Assembly: GCF_004358345.1 (NCBI RefSeq)
Contig: NZ_CP037952.1
Coordinates: 124,001-188,000 of the forward strand
Direction of reading: 5' to 3'
DNA from: Parashewanella spongiae
Lineage (GTDB): Bacteria > Pseudomonadota > Gammaproteobacteria > Enterobacterales > Shewanellaceae
DNA length: 64,000 nucleotides
Under the pieces are notes generated by a model that made no database searches, had not been told where the DNA came from, and saw nothing but the letters and a program-made list of their open reading frames with translations. This document shows positions 59,195 through 64,000 of this stretch, piece by piece. Made by a program: the position numbers and the translations under genes. Position 1 is the stretch's first letter, and every line of letters begins with the position of its first letter.

Positions 59195-60382
59195 TTAATA
59201 AAAAGGGCTTGGATCGACATCTAATGAGCTTGGGGATATTCCTCGTTCAATATTGACATCTGCGGTTAATAAATCAACGTACGTTATTTCAAGGTAATGT
59301 TTATATTTCAATGAATAAAAGCACTTTACAATAGGATGTAAAGCATCACGACCCTTTGACTCCCACACGATACCGACTCGGCTGTCTGATAATTCCACTA
59401 ATGAACCTGTAGGGTACACGCCGATACAGCGAATGAATTCATACACCAGTGCTTTATCGAGATGAAATGGCGTCAGTTTGAGTAAAATCTTGAAGGCGGC
59501 GGCCGGGCTCATGGCTTCTTTATAACACCGCGTGGCAGTAAGAGCATCATAGATATCGATAATGCAACTCATACGGCCATGATGAGGAAGTTGCTCACCC
59601 TTTAAACCGTATGGATAACCAGTACCGTCAAGTTTCTCGTGATGCATTAAGCACACGTCTTTACTGATCTGAGATAAGCCAGTGGTTTGCTTCATAATCT
59701 CAATAGCATGCTGCTGATGACCTTTCATTTGAATAAACTCGTCATCTGTCAATTTACTGGGTTTATGGAGAATTTTATCGTCAATATAAATTTTTCCGAC
59801 ATCGTGTAGCAGACCACCGATAGCAAATTGCTTCAGTATTGATTTATCAAGTTTAAGGTGTTCGCCAAATGTGATCAGCAAAAAAGCAACGTTAATTGAA
59901 TGTTCAAGTAAATAGGCATCTTTTGAGCGTAATGCTGACATACAGCGAAGGGCGTCAGGATCACCCATCACGGATTCAAGCATATTATCAGCAAGATCTT
60001 CAAATGGACTGACTTCGATAGCCTTTCCTTCGAAGGTCTCACTTAATACTTTGCGTAGTAGATCTTTCGCTTCACCTAGTAGTTCTTTGGATTTGTCCTG
60101 TTTTTGTGTTCGAGTCAATGGTTCTATAACTGTGGAGGTTTGTGCTTCTGGCTGAGCATGTTTTGGAATTGGTAAACCGCATGATGGATCAGAACGCAGT
60201 GCATTGACCCATGTATTCAGTACGCCATTGCGTTTCAGTTTAATGATGTCCTCTCGGCTACGTATTTGGCCTGGGTTAGATATTGTGATCGTGTTATTGC
60301 GATCTTCAATTTGGCTAACAAACATACCGATGCTTAATTGAGTCACAGGAATTTTTAATAACGCATCAGACTGCTTGATCAC
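59195..60382 (-). CDS. HD-GYP domain protein, probable c-di-GMP phosphodiesterase
   Basis: 395 residues. The N-terminus (about 1-120) is a DUF3391-type domain (IPVTQLSIGMFVSQI). The HD-GYP domain has LLHDVGKI (His193, Asp194) and HHEKLDGTGYPYGLKG (His247-248), so metal sites and the GYP motif are intact. It should degrade cyclic di-GMP and influence motility or biofilm. Single gene, no diguanylate cyclase nearby. Confidence 0.9.
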   Translation of the reverse strand: MIKQSDALLKIPVTQLSIGMFVSQIEDRNNTITISNPGQIRSREDIIKLKRNGVLNTWVNALRSDPSCGLPIPKHAQPEAQTSTVIEPLTRTQKQDKSKELLGEAKDLLRKVLSETFEGKAIEVSPFEDLADNMLESVMGDPDALRCMSALRSKDAYLLEHSINVAFLLITFGEHLKLDKSILKQFAIGGLLHDVGKIYIDDKILHKPSKLTDDEFIQMKGHQQHAIEIMKQTTGLSQISKDVCLMHHEKLDGTGYPYGLKGEQLPHHGRMSCIIDIYDALTATRCYKEAMSPAAAFKILLKLTPFHLDKALVYEFIRCIGVYPTGSLVELSDSRVGIVWESKGRDALHPIVKCFYSLKYKHYLEITYVDLLTADVNIERGISPSSLDVDPSPFY

Positions 60383-60718
60383 AACGAAAAATCTCCAAGT
60401 TGTATTGTATCCTTAGAATTCACTTCAGATTGAATCTTATCATTAAACAGTTGATTAAAAATGAAAAAATTGTCTTATTGAGTATAAATTCTAAGCAATT
60501 GCTCTATGCTATAGCTTAAGAATTGATACTGATTGAGCTACTACATGTTCAAATACAGAAATATCGCTCAATATATGTCTGTTAATGTGCGTTAGATCAG
60601 GTTTTTTGATTGCAGGTAGCGTGTTGAACAGAAGAAAACTCTACTGGTCTTACCACTAAGGTTGATTTTTGGTACAATGAAGGCTTTCAACATATTTGTA
60701 ATGAGAGGATTTTTGGGT
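60383..60718. other. Intergenic region between the HD-GYP gene and the acetyltransferase gene
   Basis: Divergent promoter region. No gene, repeat or terminator is evident. Confidence 0.35.
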
Positions 60719-61177
60719 ATGTATAAAGTCGTTGTCGAGCGGTATGAGGCATTGTCGAATGAGATCATTAAACAACTTTTGGAGTTAAATCATCAAATTC
60801 CAGAGCTTGAATCAGGGCTCACTGAGTCAGAGATCACGCAGCGATTAAGCGGTAAATCGATACTTATTTTAATAGCAAAGGTTGAAGGTGAGATAGCTGG
60901 ATTTAAGTTAGGATATCAACAAGATAGCACATTGTTTTATAGTTGGCTTGGTGGTGTCGCTCAAGACTATCGCGGTTTAGGCATTGCCAAATTATTACTT
61001 AATGAACAAGAAAAATGGGCAAAAGCTCAGGATTATCAATGGCTCCAAGTAAAAACAAAAAATTGCTATCTAGCTATGCTAAGTATGCTAGTGAATCATC
61101 GTTATAACATTATTGAGTTTGCTGATAAACACAGTGATGCCAGCCAAAATAAGCTGCTGTTAGAAAAGATGTTGTAG
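60719..61177 (+). CDS. GNAT-family N-acetyltransferase
   Basis: 152 residues from the ATG at 60719 (MYKVVVERYEALSNEI), which has GAGAGG upstream; longer frames add unlikely residues. The acetyl-CoA binding motif A is visible as GGVAQDYRGLGIAKLLLNEQEKWAK, preceded by the beta-strand IAGFKLGYQ. Fold and cofactor are clear. The acceptor substrate is unknown. Confidence 0.83.
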   Translation: MYKVVVERYEALSNEIIKQLLELNHQIPELESGLTESEITQRLSGKSILILIAKVEGEIAGFKLGYQQDSTLFYSWLGGVAQDYRGLGIAKLLLNEQEKWAKAQDYQWLQVKTKNCYLAMLSMLVNHRYNIIEFADKHSDASQNKLLLEKML

Positions 61178-61445
61178 TCGTAATTTTTATACCTTGAGAA
61201 GAAAACCACTGTTAATTATTGTTCAGTACTGTATGTTTGATATCCAACATTTTTAATCTGAATCCGATTTTTCAGAGTATGAGCTAACTAAACTGAAGAT
61301 AGGATATGGCTTTAAATTACTATGAAAGTTCTCTGGATCTTTATAGGTCTCTTCCGAAAGTCATGGCAAGTCACTTATCAGAAACGATAATCGCTCATTA
61401 ATAACAGAAAACTGGACTATTTTCTGAGTATTTTCAGGAGTAATA

Positions 61446-64000
61446 ATGGCAGCACAATCCATCGAAATGTATGCATCTTTGCGATCTAATGTGAGTAAGC
61501 TTGGGCAAATTCTAGGTGATACTATGCGCACTCATCTTGGACAAGACTTTCTCGATAAAGTTGAACAAATTAGAGTACTCGCTAAGCAATCTCGTCAAGG
61601 TGATGATGACAGTAAACAGCAAATGTTGACGCTGTTGACTTCGTTACCAGATGATGAACTAGTACCCTTTGCTAAAGCATTTAACCAATTTTTGAATTTA
61701 GCGAATATGGCTGAACAGTTTCACACCATCAGTCGTGATTGCGATGAATTGGTGTGCGCGCCTGATCCACTTGAGCAACTTTTTAAGCAACTCTCAGACA
61801 AGTCAAAATCAAAGCAACAGCTTATGTCGTGTTTACACGAATTGGATATTGATCTTGTGTTGACGGCACATCCGACCGAAATTTCTCGCCGCACTTTGAT
61901 CCAGAAATATGCGGCTGTAGTGGATTGTCTGGCCGAGAAAGAAAATTCTCAACTCTCAGAGTATGAAGATAAAACGCTGACCTTAAGGTTACGACAGTTG
62001 ATTGCACAGATCTGGCACACTAATGAGATCCGTAGCCAGCGACCTACACCCGTTGATGAAGCTCGCTGGGGATTAGCGACCATTGAAGTTTCACTGTGGC
62101 ATGCTGTACCGGAATTTTTACGGCAAATGAATGATCAGCTAGAACGTCAATTAGGTGAGGAACTGCCTATTGATATCTCACCGATACGTTTTTCCAGTTG
62201 GATGGGCGGAGACAGAGACGGAAACCCGTTTGTGACCGCTAAAGTCACCAAAGAAGTATTGAGCCGCAATCGTCGCGCCGCGGCGAATTTGTATTTAACC
62301 GACATTAATGAGCTTATTGCTGAATTATCGATGGAAGCCGCCAGCGCTGAACTCGCGGATTTTACCAACAACCAAGCAGAACCTTATCGCGTAGTACTGC
62401 GTGCAATACGGAAAAAGTTGGAGCAAACCAAAGAGTACCTTAATGAACGCATTGAGGGCTATCAACCTGATTTGGATAAGCACACCCTAATTTGGCATGA
62501 AGATGATCTGAAACAGCCATTGATGATGCTGTATCGTAGTCTTTGTGATCGTGGTATGAAACTCGTGGCAAATGGCAAGCTGCTCAATACCTTGAGGCGC
62601 ATAGGTTGCTTTGGTATACACATGCTTCGTTTGGATATTCGCCAAGATTCAGCCAGACATTTAGACGCCATCCATGAACTGGTGGATTATTTGCAATTAG
62701 GTGATTATAAAAGTTGGTCTGAAGCAGAAAAACAACAATTTTTGTTAACTGAATTGCAAAGCAAAAGACCATTGATCCCTGCCAACTGGCAACCTTCTGC
62801 CGATGTACAAGAAGTCATCGATACTTGCCGTTTAGTCGCAGTGCAACCGAAGCAAGCATTGGGTTCATACGTGATTTCAATGGCAAGTTTGCCTTCAGAT
62901 GTACTGAGTGTACTGCTGTTGTTAAGAGAAGCTGGTTGTCAGAAAAACATGCGTATTGTGCCGTTGTTTGAAACATTAGATGACTTGAATTCAGCCGCTG
63001 ACTGTATAAAAAAATTGCTGGCAATTGACTGGTATCGAGCCTATACCCAAGGCTTACAAGAAGTGATGATCGGTTATTCCGACTCTGCGAAAGACGCAGG
63101 TGTTATGGCGGCTGCATGGGCACAATATCAAGCCCAAGAGCAGCTGGTGGCCGTATGTAAGCAAGCTGATGTTAAATTGACCTTATTCCATGGTCGAGGT
63201 GGTAGCATAGGTCGAGGTGGTGGCCCAGCCCATCAGGCGATTTTGTCGCAACCTCCGGGATCTGTAGATGGTCGCATTCGCGTCACTGAGCAAGGTGAAA
63301 TGATCCGTTTCAAATTTGGTTTACCTAAACAAGCTTGCAAAAGTTTGGCTTTGTATACATCCGCCGTAGTTGAAGCAACATTATTGCCACCACCTGAGCC
63401 GAAACCTGAATGGCGAGCTTGTATTCAAACCCTCGCGGATGAATCCGTAAAAGCCTATCGTGATGTGGTGAGAGGTGAAGCTGATTTTGTTCACTATTTC
63501 CGCAGTGCAACACCAGAAGTTGAGCTCGGTAAATTGCCACTTGGCAGTCGACCTGCTAAACGTCGAGTTGATGGCGGAATTGAGAGTTTGCGAGCGATAC
63601 CGTGGATCTTTGCATGGTCGCAAAACCGTTTGATGCTTCCAGCATGGTTAGGTGCAGGGGAAGCGCTTCGAGCGGCAGTTGGGCGAAATGAAACGAAATT
63701 GCTTCGAGAAATGATCAGCGAATGGCCGTTTTTCTCAACACGCTTGTCGATGCTGGAAATGGTGTATGCCAAAGCGGAGCCGAATATCGCCAATTACTAC
63801 GAAACCTGTTTGGTCGATCCTAAATTGCATCACTTAGGTCACACTCTACGTGAACGACTTGATCGTGGTGCGGCTACTTTACTAGAGCTCAGTGGTTCTG
63901 ATCGACTCATGTCAATGACGCCTTGGAGTCGTGAGTCCATTAAACTCAGGAATCCTTATGTCGATCCCTTGCATTTTTTACAAGTCGAATTACTGGCTCG
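61446..64000 (+). CDS. ppc: Phosphoenolpyruvate carboxylase (3' end beyond window)
   Basis: Fixes bicarbonate onto PEP to give oxaloacetate, replenishing the citric-acid cycle. About 851 codons are in the window of a usual 875-890. Key motifs: the catalytic His in [13 protein letters not shown], the Arg/Gly loop [14 protein letters not shown] and [10 protein letters not shown]. The ATG at 61446 has CAGGAG seven bases upstream. Expected allosteric sites lie in the C-terminal part, only partly visible. Confidence 0.96.
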   Translation, partial: MAAQSIEMYASLRSNVSKLGQILGDTMRTHLGQDFLDKVEQIRVLAKQSRQGDDDSKQQMLTLLTSLPDDELVPFAKAFNQFLNLANMAEQFHTISRDCDELVCAPDPLEQLFKQLSDKSKSKQQLMSCLHELDIDLVLTAHPTEISRRTLIQKYAAVVDCLAEKENSQLSEYEDKTLTLRLRQLIAQIWHTNEIRSQRPTPVDEARWGLATIEVSLWHAVPEFLRQMNDQLERQLGEELPIDISPIRFSSWMGGDRDGNPFVTAKVTKEVLSRNRRAAANLYLTDINELIAELSMEAASAELADFTNNQAEPYRVVLRAIRKKLEQTKEYLNERIEGYQPDLDKHTLIWHEDDLKQPLMMLYRSLCDRGMKLVANGKLLNTLRRIGCFGIHMLRLDIRQDSARHLDAIHELVDYLQLGDYKSWSEAEKQQFLLTELQSKRPLIPANWQPSADVQEVIDTCRLVAVQPKQALGSYVISMASLPSDVLSVLLLLREAGCQKNMRIVPLFETLDDLNSAADCIKKLLAIDWYRAYTQGLQEVMIGYSDSAKDAGVMAAAWAQYQAQEQLVAVCKQADVKLTLFHGRGGSIGRGGGPAHQAILSQPPGSVDGRIRVTEQGEMIRFKFGLPKQACKSLALYTSAVVEATLLPPPEPKPEWRACIQTLADESVKAYRDVVRGEADFVHYFRSATPEVELGKLPLGSRPAKRRVDGGIESLRAIPWIFAWSQNRLMLPAWLGAGEALRAAVGRNETKLLREMISEWPFFSTRLSMLEMVYAKAEPNIANYYETCLVDPKLHHLGHTLRERLDRGAATLLELSGSDRLMSMTPWSRESIKLRNPYVDPLHFLQVELLA

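Overview
The window comes from a marine gammaproteobacterium of the order Alteromonadales, most likely the family Shewanellaceae. The evidence is the gene set and order: polA with Spot 42 RNA, engB, cytochrome c4, yihI, a DUF2489 gene and hemN; a ribosomal-protein/RNA-polymerase block joined directly to the str operon; a divergent cpxP/cpxRA locus; and betA-betB-betI. The many effector-like orphan proteins and short mobile repeats would suit a host-associated member such as Parashewanella. That genus guess is inference only.

Layout. 1-3180: choline-to-betaine genes (betA cut by the window edge, betB, betI) with a 22-bp palindromic operator. 3.5-7.9 kb: a 314-bp MITE, a very large pentatricopeptide-repeat (PPR) protein and a second MITE. 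8.0-11.2 kb: a tight four-gene cluster (His-rich membrane protein, ketosynthase III, haem-oxygenase-like di-iron enzyme, unknown protein) that looks biosynthetic. 11.4-17.7 kb: candidate sRNAs, engB, cytochrome c4, a CsrB/CsrC-like RNA candidate at the place where E. coli keeps csrC, a methyltransferase, yihI, DUF2489, hemN. 18-22.7 kb: a curlin-repeat amyloid-like protein, cytochrome b561, repeats, a LysR remnant and an orphan 357-residue protein. 22.9-39.7 kb (minus strand): secE-nusG, rplKA, rplJL, rpoBC, rpsL-rpsG-fusA-tuf with recognisable promoters and terminators. 40.1-44 kb: a 1286-residue protein with a SidE-phosphodiesterase-like HD motif. 44.2-51.7 kb: M28 peptidase, small hydrolase, Spot 42 RNA, polA, elbB, glpG. 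51.7-54.6 kb: a decayed secreted hydrolase gene split by a MITE and a group II intron. 54.7-64 kb: fieF, cpxP / cpxRA, a stack of nested repeats, an HD-GYP protein, a GNAT acetyltransferase and ppc (cut by the window edge).

The most unusual content is the repeat landscape. At least four MITE-like families are present, and three of them have readable target-site duplications (TTA/TAA for one, 5-bp AT-rich for two related ones; TA for the fourth). A roughly 31-32-bp hairpin module recurs inside four otherwise different repeat families. In two of these families a copy without the module shows a clean insertion. Elements are nested inside each other, and one MITE carries a group II intron exactly at its outer edge, with the MITE target duplication split across both.

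The E. coli-type block polA-spf-engB-csrC-yihI-hemN is broken into two parts about 30 kb apart, with the rif/str ribosomal region and the accessory genes between them.
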